64,000 nucleotides of DNA from CALBZG01 sp964486295 (GCA_964486295.1 CAZAMF010000003.1:124001-188000), one strand, 5' to 3'. Counted from the first letter of the stretch, positions 1 through 9,400 are shown. Notes: a model not told the origin generated them from the letters alone. Program-made: numbers and translations.

Positions 1-50
1 CATTGGAGCCGATGAATCTCCAGAGACATGAAAGGAACAAGCATAGATAA
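1..50 (+). CDS. kamA: Lysine 2,3-aminomutase, last residues only (partial)
   Basis: The window opens inside a reading frame whose full codons begin at base 3 and which stops at TAA 48-50. It encodes LEPMNLQRHERNKHR. This resembles the C-terminus I recall for clostridial lysine 2,3-aminomutase (…LEPVGLERNKRH…), the radical-SAM enzyme that converts L-lysine to L-beta-lysine. The kamBCDE genes follow directly, 9 bases downstream, as in other lysine-fermentation clusters. The identification rests on 15 residues plus context, so it is likely rather than certain. Confidence 0.65.
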   Translation, partial: LEPMNLQRHERNKHR

Positions 51-59
51 GAGGATGCT

Positions 60-1094
60 ATGGGCTTGCTAAAAGAATTGGCAACTAAATATAAAACCGT
101 CTCGATAGTAGGGATGGCCAAAAACTCCGGTAAAACCACCGCCCTGAATTTCTTTATCGAAGAAGCGATGGATGAAGGACTGCTGATCGGGGTGACATCC
201 ACCGGCCGGGACGGCGAATCAACGGATCTTGTTACAGGGACAGAGAAACCAAGGGTCTACCTATATTCGGGGACCCTGGTTTCTGTTCCTACGCAGCTTT
301 ATGATCTGGCAGAGGCAGGATTGGAAATCCTCAGGATGACCAATTATCATACGTCTATCGGACAACTGATGCTTTGCCGCGTAGTCGATTCGGGGTATGT
401 TCAGATCGCAGGACCGGTCAATACGGCGGATCATAAAAAGCTCTGCGAGGAGATGTTTGCCTATGGAGCGGATATGGTGCTGATCGACGGCGCTATCGAC
501 CGGAAATCCATTGCGGCGCCGGATACCTCGGACGCCATCGTGCTGGCCACCGGGGCGGTACTTTCCAGAAGCCTGAAAAAGGTGGTGGAGGAGACGGCGC
601 ATGTGGTGGGTCTATATCAGCTGCCGGTGCTGGAGCAGGGGGAGGCCCGGATGCTTCTGGAGTCCGGAACACCTGACAAAATAATCATACTGGAAAAAGG
701 CGGCGCTGAATGCGGCGAATTGTCGGCTCGGGTCCTTGACCTGAAAACCGGCCTCGCAGCTTCAAGATTTCTTGACGATGAAATCAATGATGAAACGGAA
801 TATATCTATATTCCGGGAGCGTTGACCAACAGCGTGATCGCCGACATCAATCCGGAAAAACTGAAAAGAATCAAAGTGGTCCTGAAGGATCCGACAAAAA
901 TATTCATTGACAGCATGAATTGGCAGCAATTGAGAAAAAGGGGTTTTACAGCATATGTTCTGGACAATATAACAGTGGCTGCAGTCACCGTTAACCCCAT
1001 CGCGCCTCTTGGCTACGCATTCGGCCATGAAGAGCTTAGAAGCGCAATGGAAGGAGCTTTAAACGGAATACCGGTAGTAGATGTCAGAATGTAG
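60..1094 (+). CDS. kamB: KamB, lysine 5,6-aminomutase reactivase-type subunit
   Basis: This 344-residue protein has a P-loop near its start (GMAKNSGKTT, about residues 18-27), so it probably binds nucleotide. It matches the protein that sits between kamA and kamC in lysine fermentation clusters and is now usually named a reactivase subunit of the B12/PLP-dependent lysine 5,6-aminomutase. The expected role is exchange of damaged adenosylcobalamin using ATP, together with KamC. No signal peptide or membrane segment is seen, so it should be cytosolic. The ATG at 60 follows a GAGG ribosome site at 51-54. The next gene starts 11 bases after its stop, consistent with one operon. Family placement is good; the biochemical role is from family knowledge. 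Confidence 0.8.
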   Translation: MGLLKELATKYKTVSIVGMAKNSGKTTALNFFIEEAMDEGLLIGVTSTGRDGESTDLVTGTEKPRVYLYSGTLVSVPTQLYDLAEAGLEILRMTNYHTSIGQLMLCRVVDSGYVQIAGPVNTADHKKLCEEMFAYGADMVLIDGAIDRKSIAAPDTSDAIVLATGAVLSRSLKKVVEETAHVVGLYQLPVLEQGEARMLLESGTPDKIIILEKGGAECGELSARVLDLKTGLAASRFLDDEINDETEYIYIPGALTNSVIADINPEKLKRIKVVLKDPTKIFIDSMNWQQLRKRGFTAYVLDNITVAAVTVNPIAPLGYAFGHEELRSAMEGALNGIPVVDVRM

Positions 1095-1105
1095 GGGATC
1101 AAGCT

Positions 1106-2749
1106 ATGGCGAAAAGACTTGCAAACGTGAAGACCAGAAACCAGGTGGGAATGGACTATGTGATTTCCTGCCTGAACATCATTACCCCTTACGGGAAAAA
1201 AGAGTTGAAAGGCCTGGCTCCGTTCAGGCATGGCGAAGAGAAACTGCTGAGGCAGGAATTGCTGCGGGTATCCTCTTTGGCGGGAATTTACAGATCATCA
1301 AAGGATTTCTGCGATAAGATCGAAAGAGCCTTGATGCTGATGAAGGACTGCACTTTCACCATTGAAAGAGCTAAGAAAAACGCTTTGACGGTGGTAGAGC
1401 TGTTTGAACTGAAGTCACTACTGCTGGCGATGAGAGCCTTGACTATGGCGGTAGAAAATGCATCAGAGGAGATCCGTAAAACATATCCGAAAGAATTTCT
1501 GCTGGCGGACACGGAAGAATTGCTCAATATTCTGGATCCGAGAGGAGACAGAATCAACACTTTTTATATCTATGACGAGTTTTCGGAAAGGCTGGGTTTC
1601 CTCAGAAAAGAAAAGCGGGAAATCGAACTCAGGGTCCGTTCGCTGAGAAAAGCCGAGAGTTCAAAACTGAAAGAAGAAAAAGGGATCATCCTGACGCCAA
1701 AATTCGATCTGACTGTTTCGAAGTCCGAGAGCCCGAAAATCAAGGAAATGGAAGCAGTCGGCGAACTGGTGAAAATCGACGAAGATTACATGTCGGTCAC
1801 TTTTGCGCTGAAGGACAGCGAGGAAACCGGCAACCTGATCCACAGGATGAATCTTCTTGATGCGGATATCGATGATGAAGAGATGGCCGTGCGGATCGAG
1901 CTATCAGCCAAGGTAGCTTTTTACGAGAAGATCCTGCTGGATAACTGCAGGAAAGTCGGGAAGCTGGATATGACCTACGCGAAAGCCGTCCATGGTGTCA
2001 TGCATGATCTTTCCATGCCGGAAATCATTGAGGAGCATAAACTGGAATTTGAAAACGGAAGACAGCTTCAGGTGGAAGATGTTCTCAGACGCAAAGAGCG
2101 GGATTATTGCCCGGTCAGTTTATCTCTGAAGCAGGGCGTCACCTGCATTACCGGCGCGAACATGGGAGGAAAGACGGTTTCATTGAAACTGGTTGGGCTC
2201 ATCGCCATTCTGGCGCAATACGGTTTCTTTGTACCGGCGGAAAATACAAAAGTCGGTTTATCAAACTTTATCCAGATGCTCATCGGGGACAGTCAGTCCG
2301 TGGAACGCGGACTATCCAGTTTCGGAAGCGAAATGGAAGAACTGAAGGAAATACTGGACAACAGCGAGGACCGTTCTCTGCTGCTGATCGATGAAATCGC
2401 CAGCGGAACCAATCCGAAAGAAGGAACGGCGCTTTGCAAGAGCCTGGTTGAGTACCTCATGAAGAAACCTTACATCAGCCTGATCACCACCCATTTCGAT
2501 AATGTCACAGATGTGCCGGGTGTGGTGAATATGCAGGTAGCCGGACTTTCGGGGGCCGATTTCGGAAAACTCAAAAGAGAGATCCAATATGCGAGCCGCA
2601 GGGAGCGGATCGAACTGGTGGGAAAGTATATGGACTACCGCCTGATCCATGTAAGCGGCAAAAGCGATGTCCCAAAGGATGCGCTGAATATAGCGGGTAT
2701 GCTTGGGGTATATAGTGAAATAATTGATAAAGCAAAAGAATACTTATAA
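1106..2749 (+). CDS. kamC: KamC, MutS-like ATPase, lysine 5,6-aminomutase reactivase
   Basis: This is a 547-residue protein whose C-terminal half is a MutS/ABC-type ATPase. The Walker A is TGANMGGKTVS (about residue 349), the signature-like segment is GLSSFGSEMEEL (about 400), and the Walker B is SLLLIDEIASGTNP (about 427). The N-terminal half is helical and lacks the MutS mismatch-recognition domain, so a DNA repair role is unlikely. Position between kamB and kamD identifies it as KamC, thought to work with KamB to reactivate lysine 5,6-aminomutase. Its stop is 10 bases before the kamD start, and the kamD ribosome site overlaps the kamC stop region, suggesting coupled translation. Confidence 0.82.
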   Translation: MAKRLANVKTRNQVGMDYVISCLNIITPYGKKELKGLAPFRHGEEKLLRQELLRVSSLAGIYRSSKDFCDKIERALMLMKDCTFTIERAKKNALTVVELFELKSLLLAMRALTMAVENASEEIRKTYPKEFLLADTEELLNILDPRGDRINTFYIYDEFSERLGFLRKEKREIELRVRSLRKAESSKLKEEKGIILTPKFDLTVSKSESPKIKEMEAVGELVKIDEDYMSVTFALKDSEETGNLIHRMNLLDADIDDEEMAVRIELSAKVAFYEKILLDNCRKVGKLDMTYAKAVHGVMHDLSMPEIIEEHKLEFENGRQLQVEDVLRRKERDYCPVSLSLKQGVTCITGANMGGKTVSLKLVGLIAILAQYGFFVPAENTKVGLSNFIQMLIGDSQSVERGLSSFGSEMEELKEILDNSEDRSLLLIDEIASGTNPKEGTALCKSLVEYLMKKPYISLITTHFDNVTDVPGVVNMQVAGLSGADFGKLKREIQYASRRERIELVGKYMDYRLIHVSGKSDVPKDALNIAGMLGVYSEIIDKAKEYL

Positions 2750-2759
2750 GGAGTCAAGT

Positions 2760-4316
2760 ATGAATAGTAAACTTAATCTCGACCCGGCGATGATCGATGA
2801 CGCCCGGTCATGCGCTGCACGAATTGCCAGCAGCATGCAGGATTTCATCGACAAGCACTCCACCGTTTCAACCGAAAGAACTGTTTTGAGGCTGCTGGGT
2901 GTTGACGGAGTGGACGATGTAGATACACCTTTACCGAATGTTGTGGTGGATCAGTTGAATAATGCCGGTGTTTTATCAAAAGGGACAGCATTCTGGATCG
3001 GGAACGCGATGATTCAGACGGGCCTTTCCCCGCAGGAGATCGCTGAAAAAATGTCTCAGGGAGAACTGGACATTATAAAACTTCCAATCGCCGGAAAAAA
3101 AGAAATTGAAGAAAAGATTATGCCGGTTGTTCTGGAATCGTTGAAAACCATCAGAAAACAGACAGAAACACGCGAACAGTATCTGGCGACCATCGGAGAA
3201 GGCAAACGCCCATATCTCTATGTTATCGTCGCCACGGGTAATATTTACGAAGATGTGATCCAGGCCAAAGCCGCGGCACGGCAGGGTGCGGATATCATCG
3301 CAGTAATCAGAACGACAGCTCAGAGCCTTCTGGATTATGTTCCTTTCGGACCGACCACTGAGGGATTCGGCGGCACCTATGCCACTCAGGAAAACTTCAG
3401 AATCATGAGGAAGGCTCTTGACGAAGTTGGCGAAGAGGTTGGACGTTATATCAGGCTCTGCAACTATTCCTCCGGTCTTTGTATGCCGGAAATTGCTGCT
3501 ATGGGCGCATTGGAGCGTCTTGACGTCATGTTGAACGACGCGCTTTACGGAATTCTTTTCCGCGACATCAATATGCAGAGAACCCTGATCGACCAGTTCT
3601 TCTCCAGAGTGATCATCGGCTACTGCGGGATCATCTTCAACTCCGGCGAGGACAACTATCTGACCACCGCGGATGCTTTCGAAGAAGCCCATACGGTGCT
3701 GGCGTCCCAGTTTATGAACGAGCAGTTTGCGGTTCTGGCAAATATCAAAGAAGAGTTCATGGGCCTCGGGCATGCTTTCGAAATGGATCCGGATATGGAG
3801 AACGGTTTCCTTTATGAATTGGCACAGGCCATCATGGCCAGAGAAATCTTCCCGAATGCAGCACTGAAATATATGCCGCCTACCAAATTCATGACCGGAA
3901 ATATTTTTAAAGGAGTGATTCAGGATGCGTTGTTCAATATGGTATCGGTCTGGTCCGGACAGTCACTCCAGCTTTTAGGAATGCTGACGGAAGCAATCCA
4001 TACTCCGCATATGCATGACAGATACCTGGCCATCGAAAACGCATCTTACATATTCAACAATGCCAGAGCATTAGGTGAGGAAACCGAGTTTAAAAAGGAC
4101 GGAATCATCCAGAAGAGAGCTCAGGCTGTACTGAGGGATGCTGATGCGTTGCTTCATGATATCGAAAAAGAAGGACTCTTCTCAACGATTGAAAAAGGCA
4201 AATTCGGCGGCGTGAAGAGACCGAGAGACGGAGGGAAAGGTCTTGCGGGCGTATTTATGAAGGATCAGGATTACTTCAATCCGTTTATTCCGATGATGAT
4301 GGGAGGTGCAAAATAA
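2760..4316 (+). CDS. kamD: Lysine 5,6-aminomutase, alpha subunit
   Basis: The 518-residue large subunit of the adenosylcobalamin- and PLP-dependent aminomutase shifts the terminal amino group of D-lysine or L-beta-lysine, giving 3,5-diaminohexanoate from the latter. The length matches the family and the sequence is colinear with KamD, including the conserved FGPTTEGFGGTYATQENF and IATGN-type TIM-barrel segments. The start chosen is ATG 2760, not the upstream in-frame codon at 2724, because AAGGAG lies at 2748-2753. The TAA at 4314-4316 overlaps the ATG of kamE by one base, so the two subunits are translationally coupled. The enzyme is cytosolic and needs kamE for cofactor binding. Confidence 0.93.
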   Translation: MNSKLNLDPAMIDDARSCAARIASSMQDFIDKHSTVSTERTVLRLLGVDGVDDVDTPLPNVVVDQLNNAGVLSKGTAFWIGNAMIQTGLSPQEIAEKMSQGELDIIKLPIAGKKEIEEKIMPVVLESLKTIRKQTETREQYLATIGEGKRPYLYVIVATGNIYEDVIQAKAAARQGADIIAVIRTTAQSLLDYVPFGPTTEGFGGTYATQENFRIMRKALDEVGEEVGRYIRLCNYSSGLCMPEIAAMGALERLDVMLNDALYGILFRDINMQRTLIDQFFSRVIIGYCGIIFNSGEDNYLTTADAFEEAHTVLASQFMNEQFAVLANIKEEFMGLGHAFEMDPDMENGFLYELAQAIMAREIFPNAALKYMPPTKFMTGNIFKGVIQDALFNMVSVWSGQSLQLLGMLTEAIHTPHMHDRYLAIENASYIFNNARALGEETEFKKDGIIQKRAQAVLRDADALLHDIEKEGLFSTIEKGKFGGVKRPRDGGKGLAGVFMKDQDYFNPFIPMMMGGAK

Positions 4317-5122
4317 TGTTAGCCGGCAGTTCAAACACAAACGCTGTGAGCACAGCAACAGCACAGGTCGATCTGACCAAAGTCAAGCCTTACGGGGATA
4401 CAATGAACGATGGCATGACCGAGCTGGCATTTACGCTTCCTGCTCCATTTGGTGAGGAAGCATCGGAAGCGGCAAAGCTGCTTGTCAGAAAAATGGGCTT
4501 CGACGAGCCTGCTGTCGTATATTCAAAGGATATGGGCGGCGGATTCACATTCTTCATAGTTTACGGAAAATGTCAGCACACAGTTGACTTTACACAGATC
4601 AAAGTAACCAAGGTCGAAACCGAAGTTATGGAAAGAGAAGAATGCGCCAGATATATAGATGAAAATATCGGCCGTACGGTGGTGATCGTGGGAGCTTCCA
4701 CCGGAAGCGACGCACATACGGTGGGTATCGACGCTATCATGAATATGAAGGGCTTCCATGGGCATTACGGACTCGAACGCTACAAGGGAATCGAAGCCAT
4801 CAATATGGGCTCCCAGGTTCCAAACGAGATGCTGATTGCAAAAGCTATTGAGGTGAATGCCGACGCGATCCTGGTTTCCCAGACTGTAACCCAGAAGGAC
4901 ATCCATATCGCTAACCTGACCAACATGGTGGAATTGCTGGAGGCTGAAGGCCTGAGGGATAAAATCATCCTTGTCTGCGGTGGACCAAGAATCTCACATG
5001 AACTCGCTCAGGAACTCGGATATGATGCGGGATTCGGACCGCATTCCTATGCGGAAGATGTCGCCTCATTTGTTTTGACGGAAATCGTTAAAAGAGGCAT
5101 GGTGAATAAAAAACCATTATAG
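4316..5122 (+). CDS. kamE: Lysine 5,6-aminomutase, beta subunit (B12/PLP binding)
   Basis: This 268-residue subunit has a C-terminal cobalamin-binding Rossmann domain. The B12 motif DAHTVG places the cobalt-ligating histidine at residue 134. A lysine lies exactly 11 residues later, at 145, matching the His133/Lys144 pair known from the 5,6-aminomutase structure, where the lysine forms the PLP Schiff base. The N-terminal part (KPYGDTMNDGM) is the dimerisation segment. All key residues are present, so an active enzyme is expected. It overlaps kamD by one base. A 47-base gap separates it from the CoA-transferase genes with no terminator visible, so the operon probably continues. Confidence 0.95.
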   Translation: MLAGSSNTNAVSTATAQVDLTKVKPYGDTMNDGMTELAFTLPAPFGEEASEAAKLLVRKMGFDEPAVVYSKDMGGGFTFFIVYGKCQHTVDFTQIKVTKVETEVMEREECARYIDENIGRTVVIVGASTGSDAHTVGIDAIMNMKGFHGHYGLERYKGIEAINMGSQVPNEMLIAKAIEVNADAILVSQTVTQKDIHIANLTNMVELLEAEGLRDKIILVCGGPRISHELAQELGYDAGFGPHSYAEDVASFVLTEIVKRGMVNKKPL

Positions 5123-5169
5123 GGATTTTAGAGTTGCTCATTTAGTATATTGCGAAAGGGAACAGATAC

Positions 5170-5850
5170 ATGATTAACAAAATCAAAACTGCGCAGGAGG
5201 CAGTGGCGGAGATCAAAGATGGCGCTTCCATCATGGTCGGAGGCTTCATGGCGACAGGAACGCCTGAGATCCTCATCGATGCTCTTGTTGAAAAAGGCGT
5301 AAAGAATCTTACCATCATCTGCAATGATGCAGGGGTGCCCGGAAGAGGAGTTGGAAAGCTTCTGACTAACGGACAGATCAAAACCCTGATCGCATCTCAC
5401 GTAGGGTTGAATCCGGAAGTCGCAAGACGGATGAATACCGATGTGCCGGAAGACAAGCTTGAATGCATCCTGGTACCGCAGGGGACTCTCGCAGAGAGGA
5501 TCAGAGCTGCAGGCGCGGGTCTCGGCGGATTTCTGACACCTACAGGAGTCGGAACTATCGTGGCGGAGGGTAAGCAGGTGATCAATGTAGAGGGTAAAGA
5601 TTATTTGCTTGAAATGCCATTGAAAGCGGAGTATGCCTTGTTAAGGGGGTCGGTTACCGACAAATTCGGGAACACAACATATAACGAAGCCACAAGGAAC
5701 TTTAACCCGCTGATGGCTACTGCAGCGGAGCATGTTATCGTAGGAACTTGTGAAGTCGTTGAGATAGGCGAAATAGACCCGAACAATGTCATGACATCGG
5801 GAATATTTATCGATGCAATTGTAGGAGGAGAAAAAGCATGGCAGATATAA
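5170..5850 (+). CDS. atoD: 3-oxoacid/butyrate-acetoacetate CoA-transferase, alpha subunit
   Basis: This 226-residue family I CoA-transferase alpha subunit has the glycine-rich GGFMATGTPEILIDAL segment and the FLTPTGVGT motif. With the beta subunit it moves CoA between acyl-CoA and acetoacetate or other short acids. Directly downstream of kamDE, the likely job is the butyryl-CoA:acetoacetate (or acetate) transfer that ends lysine fermentation. The substrate cannot be fixed from sequence, and 3-oxoadipate-type activity is the alternative. The start at ATG 5170 is preceded by GCGAAAGGGA. The 3' end overlaps the beta-subunit gene by 13 bases. Confidence 0.88.
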   Translation: MINKIKTAQEAVAEIKDGASIMVGGFMATGTPEILIDALVEKGVKNLTIICNDAGVPGRGVGKLLTNGQIKTLIASHVGLNPEVARRMNTDVPEDKLECILVPQGTLAERIRAAGAGLGGFLTPTGVGTIVAEGKQVINVEGKDYLLEMPLKAEYALLRGSVTDKFGNTTYNEATRNFNPLMATAAEHVIVGTCEVVEIGEIDPNNVMTSGIFIDAIVGGEKAWQI

Positions 5851-6494
5851 AAGAAAGAATCGCGTCCCGGGTAGCCAAAGAACTGAAGGACGGCGATGTA
5901 GTGAATCTTGGCATTGGCCTGCCGACCATGGTGGCAAATTTCATTCCTCACGGTGTTGACATCGTGCTCCAGTCCGAGAACGGATTTTTAGGGATCGGTC
6001 CTGCTCCTGCAAAGGGGAAAGAGGATGTAGACCTTGTTAATGCAGGAGCTCAGTATGTGACGGTAAAACCGGGCGCATGCTTCTTTGACAGCGCCACCTC
6101 TTTCGGGATCATCAGAGGCGGACATGTAGATGCCACCGTGCTTGGATCCCTTGAGGTAGACCGCCACGGCAATCTGGCCAACTGGATCGTCCCGGGCAAG
6201 ATGGTACCCGGCATGGGAGGCGCCATGGATCTGGTTTCCGGAGCCAAGAAGGTCATTATTGCCATGCAGCATACCAACAAGGGAGTACACAAAATTCTTG
6301 AAGAGTGCACGCTTCCTTATACAGCGATCAAAGTGGTTGATATGATCATTACTGAAATGGGCGTCATGGAAGTGACCCCGGATGGGCTATTACTGAAAGA
6401 ACTTCACCCGGACTTCACTCTGGATGAGATCAAAGCCGCAACCGGCTGTGAGTTGGTGGTTTCGCCTGACCTGAAGCCGATGGCAGAGGCATAG
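5838..6494 (+). CDS. atoA: 3-oxoacid/butyrate-acetoacetate CoA-transferase, beta subunit
   Basis: This 218-residue beta subunit contains the SENGFLGIGP motif. Its glutamate (residue 47) is the catalytic residue that forms the glutamyl-CoA thioester in family I CoA-transferases. GLPTMVANFIP and GGAMDLVSGAKKVI are further family signatures. The ribosome site GGAGGAG at 5825-5831 lies inside the alpha-subunit gene, and the two genes overlap by 13 bases, supporting coupled production of an alpha2beta2 enzyme. The gene is followed by a strong intrinsic terminator at 6516-6555, which ends the lysine-fermentation transcription unit. Confidence 0.9.
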   Translation: MADIKERIASRVAKELKDGDVVNLGIGLPTMVANFIPHGVDIVLQSENGFLGIGPAPAKGKEDVDLVNAGAQYVTVKPGACFFDSATSFGIIRGGHVDATVLGSLEVDRHGNLANWIVPGKMVPGMGGAMDLVSGAKKVIIAMQHTNKGVHKILEECTLPYTAIKVVDMIITEMGVMEVTPDGLLLKELHPDFTLDEIKAATGCELVVSPDLKPMAEA

Positions 6495-6515
6495 AACGAA
6501 CAAGAAATATTTTTG

Positions 6516-6555
6516 GCAGCTTTTCGCTTTCACGCGGAAAGCTGCTTCTTTATTT
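6516..6555 (+). terminator. Intrinsic terminator after the lysine-fermentation operon
   Basis: A 12-bp stem (6516-6527 with 6534-6545, one G-U pair) closes a 6-base loop and is followed by TTCTTTATTT. It lies 21 bases after the atoA stop. Confidence 0.85.
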
Positions 6556-6647
6556 ACCGCTGTTGATGTATAGTATTATTGACTGAATCGACATGCGCCT
6601 GTAAATTAATACTATGTGAGGTGGCGCTGCGGAGGAGAAGGACAACC

Positions 6648-7385
6648 ATGGCAGATGAGGCATACTGCATCGTTCTGAACCAAGTGAATAAATTTTTCGA
6701 CGACAAGCAGGTCTTGAAGGATGTGAATCTGCAGGTTCCGCGCGGTTGTATATACGGCCTTCTGGGGCCTTCCGGCTGTGGGAAGACAACAACGGTAAAA
6801 GTCATGTCGGGAATCCTGGAAGCGACCACCGGCGAAGCTTTTGTGCTGGGTGAAAAAATGCCGCAGCTGGCCATGATGAGCCGTATCGGTTATATGGCGC
6901 AATCCGACGCCCTCTATACAGCAATGTCGGCTTATGAAAATCTGGAGTTTTTTGCAACCCTATACGGAATGAAAAAATCTTTGATCAAAGAGCGGATCGA
7001 CGAGGTGATTTCTTTGATCAATCTGCGGGAGTATCTGCACGAGCCGGTCTCGATTTATTCGGGAGGAATGAAACGCCGGCTATCCTTAGCCATGGCGCTG
7101 ATCCATCAGCCCCCGGTCCTGATCCTGGATGAGCCGACAGTGGGAATCGATCCGCTGCTTCGCAAGGACATCTGGGGCAAACTCAATCAGATGGCAGCAA
7201 CCGGAGTTACAATTATTATCACTACGCATGTTATGGATGAAGCCGTTAAATGCAGCCGGCTGGCTATGATGAGAAACGGGCGGGTCATTGCTGAAGGCAC
7301 GCCTTATGAACTGCAGACGAAGATTGGCGCAAAAGATATCGAGGAGGCGTTCATTTACTACGGAGGTGGGACGGATGAGGGTTAA
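6648..7385 (+). CDS. ABC exporter ATP-binding protein
   Basis: This 245-residue ABC ATPase has Walker A GPSGCGKTT (residues 40-48), signature YSGGMKRRLS (137-146) and Walker B VLILDEPTVG (about 157-166). It is of the DrrA/CcmA drug or antibiotic exporter type. The start is set at ATG 6648, which follows GGAGGAGAAGG at 6631; an in-frame TTG at 6579 would add an implausible cysteine/arginine-rich extension. It forms an operon with an ABC-2 permease (overlapping by 11 bases) and an HlyD-like protein. The exported substrate cannot be told from sequence. Confidence 0.9.
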   Translation: MADEAYCIVLNQVNKFFDDKQVLKDVNLQVPRGCIYGLLGPSGCGKTTTVKVMSGILEATTGEAFVLGEKMPQLAMMSRIGYMAQSDALYTAMSAYENLEFFATLYGMKKSLIKERIDEVISLINLREYLHEPVSIYSGGMKRRLSLAMALIHQPPVLILDEPTVGIDPLLRKDIWGKLNQMAATGVTIIITTHVMDEAVKCSRLAMMRNGRVIAEGTPYELQTKIGAKDIEEAFIYYGGGTDEG

Positions 7386-8394
7386 AGCGATGGCGTTCCG
7401 TATCTTTCACCAAATCCGCAGGGACAGGAGGACGCTGGCACTGGTGCTGCTGGCTCCGATGCTTCTGATTTCTTTGCTGTATGTGATTTTGGATTCAACA
7501 ACGACGGATTTTCATGTAGGGATCGTGAACGCGCCTCAAAGTTATGTTGATAAGCTATACGAAAACAATGTCGATACTGTAAGGCTGACCCCCGAGGAAG
7601 AGATGCGGGCAATTGAAGACGGGGATGTCATTGCTACTGTGAATATTGTGAGCGGTAAACAGTATATTAAAATAGACGGCACGAACTCTTCAAAAGCGGC
7701 CTCTGTACTGGCGATCCTGGAAATGGCAGGAAAAGAAAAAGCTGAGCAGCGGCGGGCCGACACGATCTCTGATGTCGATTACATTTACGGCTCACCGGAT
7801 CTTTCTGTATTCGACCACTTCGGGTCGACCCTGATCGGAATCATCGTTTTCTTTTTCGTGTTCCTGATATCCGGAATTTCGTTTCTTGGCGAAAGGAATT
7901 CGGGAACGTTGGAAAAGCTGTTATCAACGCCGATCAAACGATGGGAAATCGTTGTGGGATATGCTGTGGGATTTGGCGGCCTGACGATTATACAATCAGC
8001 GCTGATCACATTTTTTGTAGTCTATGTGCTGGATGTGGCCATGGTCGGATCTCTGTGGCTTGTTTTACTGATCACGCTGCTTTCTGCTTTAGCAGCCCTC
8101 ACACTGGGCACGCTGATTTCTTCAGCGGCAGCCAGCGAGTTTCAGATGATCCAATTCATCCCCATCATCATCGTGCCTCAAATATTTTTCTCGGGACTTT
8201 TCGACCTTTCTCCGGGATGGAGCGCTGTGGGGAAAGTCATGCCGCTTTACTATGTGGCGGATGCCCTGAATAAAGTGATGATCAAGGGTGAAGGGATGAA
8301 CGCAATCGCATTGGATATAGCAGTCCTCATTGCATTTTCTGCACTTTGTATGGTGGGGAATACGCTTTTGCTGAAAAAATATCGTAGAGTTTAG
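7375..8394 (+). CDS. ABC-2 type exporter permease
   Basis: This 339-residue membrane protein has one N-terminal transmembrane segment (LALVLLAPMLLISLLYVIL), an extracytoplasmic loop of about 130 residues, then five C-terminal segments starting at IGIIVFFFVFLISGISFL. This is the usual ABC-2/YhgE-like layout. GERNSGTLEKLLSTPI is the typical ABC-2 cytosolic motif. ATG 7375 is chosen because a GGAGGTGGG ribosome site precedes it and the preceding in-frame region overlaps the ATPase gene. It pairs with the upstream ATPase, and its stop is 22 bases before the HlyD-like gene. Confidence 0.87.
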   Translation: MRVKAMAFRIFHQIRRDRRTLALVLLAPMLLISLLYVILDSTTTDFHVGIVNAPQSYVDKLYENNVDTVRLTPEEEMRAIEDGDVIATVNIVSGKQYIKIDGTNSSKAASVLAILEMAGKEKAEQRRADTISDVDYIYGSPDLSVFDHFGSTLIGIIVFFFVFLISGISFLGERNSGTLEKLLSTPIKRWEIVVGYAVGFGGLTIIQSALITFFVVYVLDVAMVGSLWLVLLITLLSALAALTLGTLISSAAASEFQMIQFIPIIIVPQIFFSGLFDLSPGWSAVGKVMPLYYVADALNKVMIKGEGMNAIALDIAVLIAFSALCMVGNTLLLKKYRRV

Positions 8395-8416
8395 CCGGGC
8401 AGGGAGGGAAGAAGCC

Positions 8417-9400
8417 ATGGATACCGCAGAACACACGAGCCACTTCAAGAAAAAAATGCTGCCGCTGATCGTCCTGCTAATTGGCCTGGCGGCTGCTATC
8501 TACTACTTCCTGGGCATCAACCAAGACACGCTGATCGGGGAGGTTGAGGCTACCGATTATCCCCACAAAACCGAAATATCCGGGAAAATCCTGGAGATGC
8601 CTGTCTCCCTGGGGCAGGAGGTCAAAAAGGGAGATATCATCGCCGTACTTGACAGTGCCGGACAGCGGTATGAAATTGAACAGCTGGAAATCATGATTGA
8701 AAAACAAAAGATCGCACTTTCAGAGTCTCAGCTGGGGGCCGATGGGAGCACACAGGCGGAAAGAAATCTGGCGTTGGCGCAGGCAACGTATAAAAGCGCT
8801 CTGGCCGGCTATAATAAGGCGCAGAAGGATTATGAAAACGCCATGACGCTTTATCAGGAAGGGGCGATATCAAAAGACAGTCTCGACACGGCAAAACTAA
8901 AAGCGGAGAATGCCAGAGAAACGCTTGCAGCAGCTGCCGTCCAGATTCAGAACGCTTCAAGCGGTACAGCTTCTAAAACGGCCGAACTTGACCTCAGGCA
9001 AAATGAGAGCAGATTGAGGCAGATGAAAGAAAACCTTGAAAAGTATACGATCAAAGCGATTGTGGATGGAACGGTCATCAGTGTCAATTACGTTGTGGGA
9101 GATACAGTAGCTCCCGGATACAATCTGGCTGATATCGCCGGCAAAGGTGAAAAATATCTGGTTTTCTATGTTCCGGAAACAAAATTAAGCTCCATCGACT
9201 ATGACAGTGAAATCGATATCACCTACCACAATAAAAAGGTTACCGGCATTGTGAAATATATTGACGTCAAGAGCCAGTATACGCCTAAAGACATGCAAAC
9301 CGCAGCGAATAAAAACAAAGAAAGCTTTAAAATCAAGCTTCTTCTACCGGAAGATGCGCCTATGAAGCCGGGAGAGACTGCTGAGATCGACATGAAATAG
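8417..9400 (+). CDS. HlyD/EmrA-type membrane fusion protein
   Basis: This 327-residue protein has an N-terminal membrane anchor (LPLIVLLIGLAAAIYYFLGI) and two half biotinyl-lipoyl motifs (VSLGQEVKKGDIIAVLD and TVISVNYVVGDTVAPG) flanking a long coiled-coil hairpin of about residues 85-195. It ends in a beta-barrel domain. In Gram-positives such proteins assist ABC-2 exporters with hydrophobic or amphipathic cargo. It is the last gene of the exporter operon. It starts at ATG 8417 after GGGAGGG. Confidence 0.85.
   Translation: MDTAEHTSHFKKKMLPLIVLLIGLAAAIYYFLGINQDTLIGEVEATDYPHKTEISGKILEMPVSLGQEVKKGDIIAVLDSAGQRYEIEQLEIMIEKQKIALSESQLGADGSTQAERNLALAQATYKSALAGYNKAQKDYENAMTLYQEGAISKDSLDTAKLKAENARETLAAAAVQIQNASSGTASKTAELDLRQNESRLRQMKENLEKYTIKAIVDGTVISVNYVVGDTVAPGYNLADIAGKGEKYLVFYVPETKLSSIDYDSEIDITYHNKKVTGIVKYIDVKSQYTPKDMQTAANKNKESFKIKLLLPEDAPMKPGETAEIDMK

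Noticed and set aside
2976..3773. A 265-codon open frame antisense to kamD
   Set aside because: It lies entirely within a conserved enzyme gene on the other strand and has no family motifs or ribosome site; a frame shadow.
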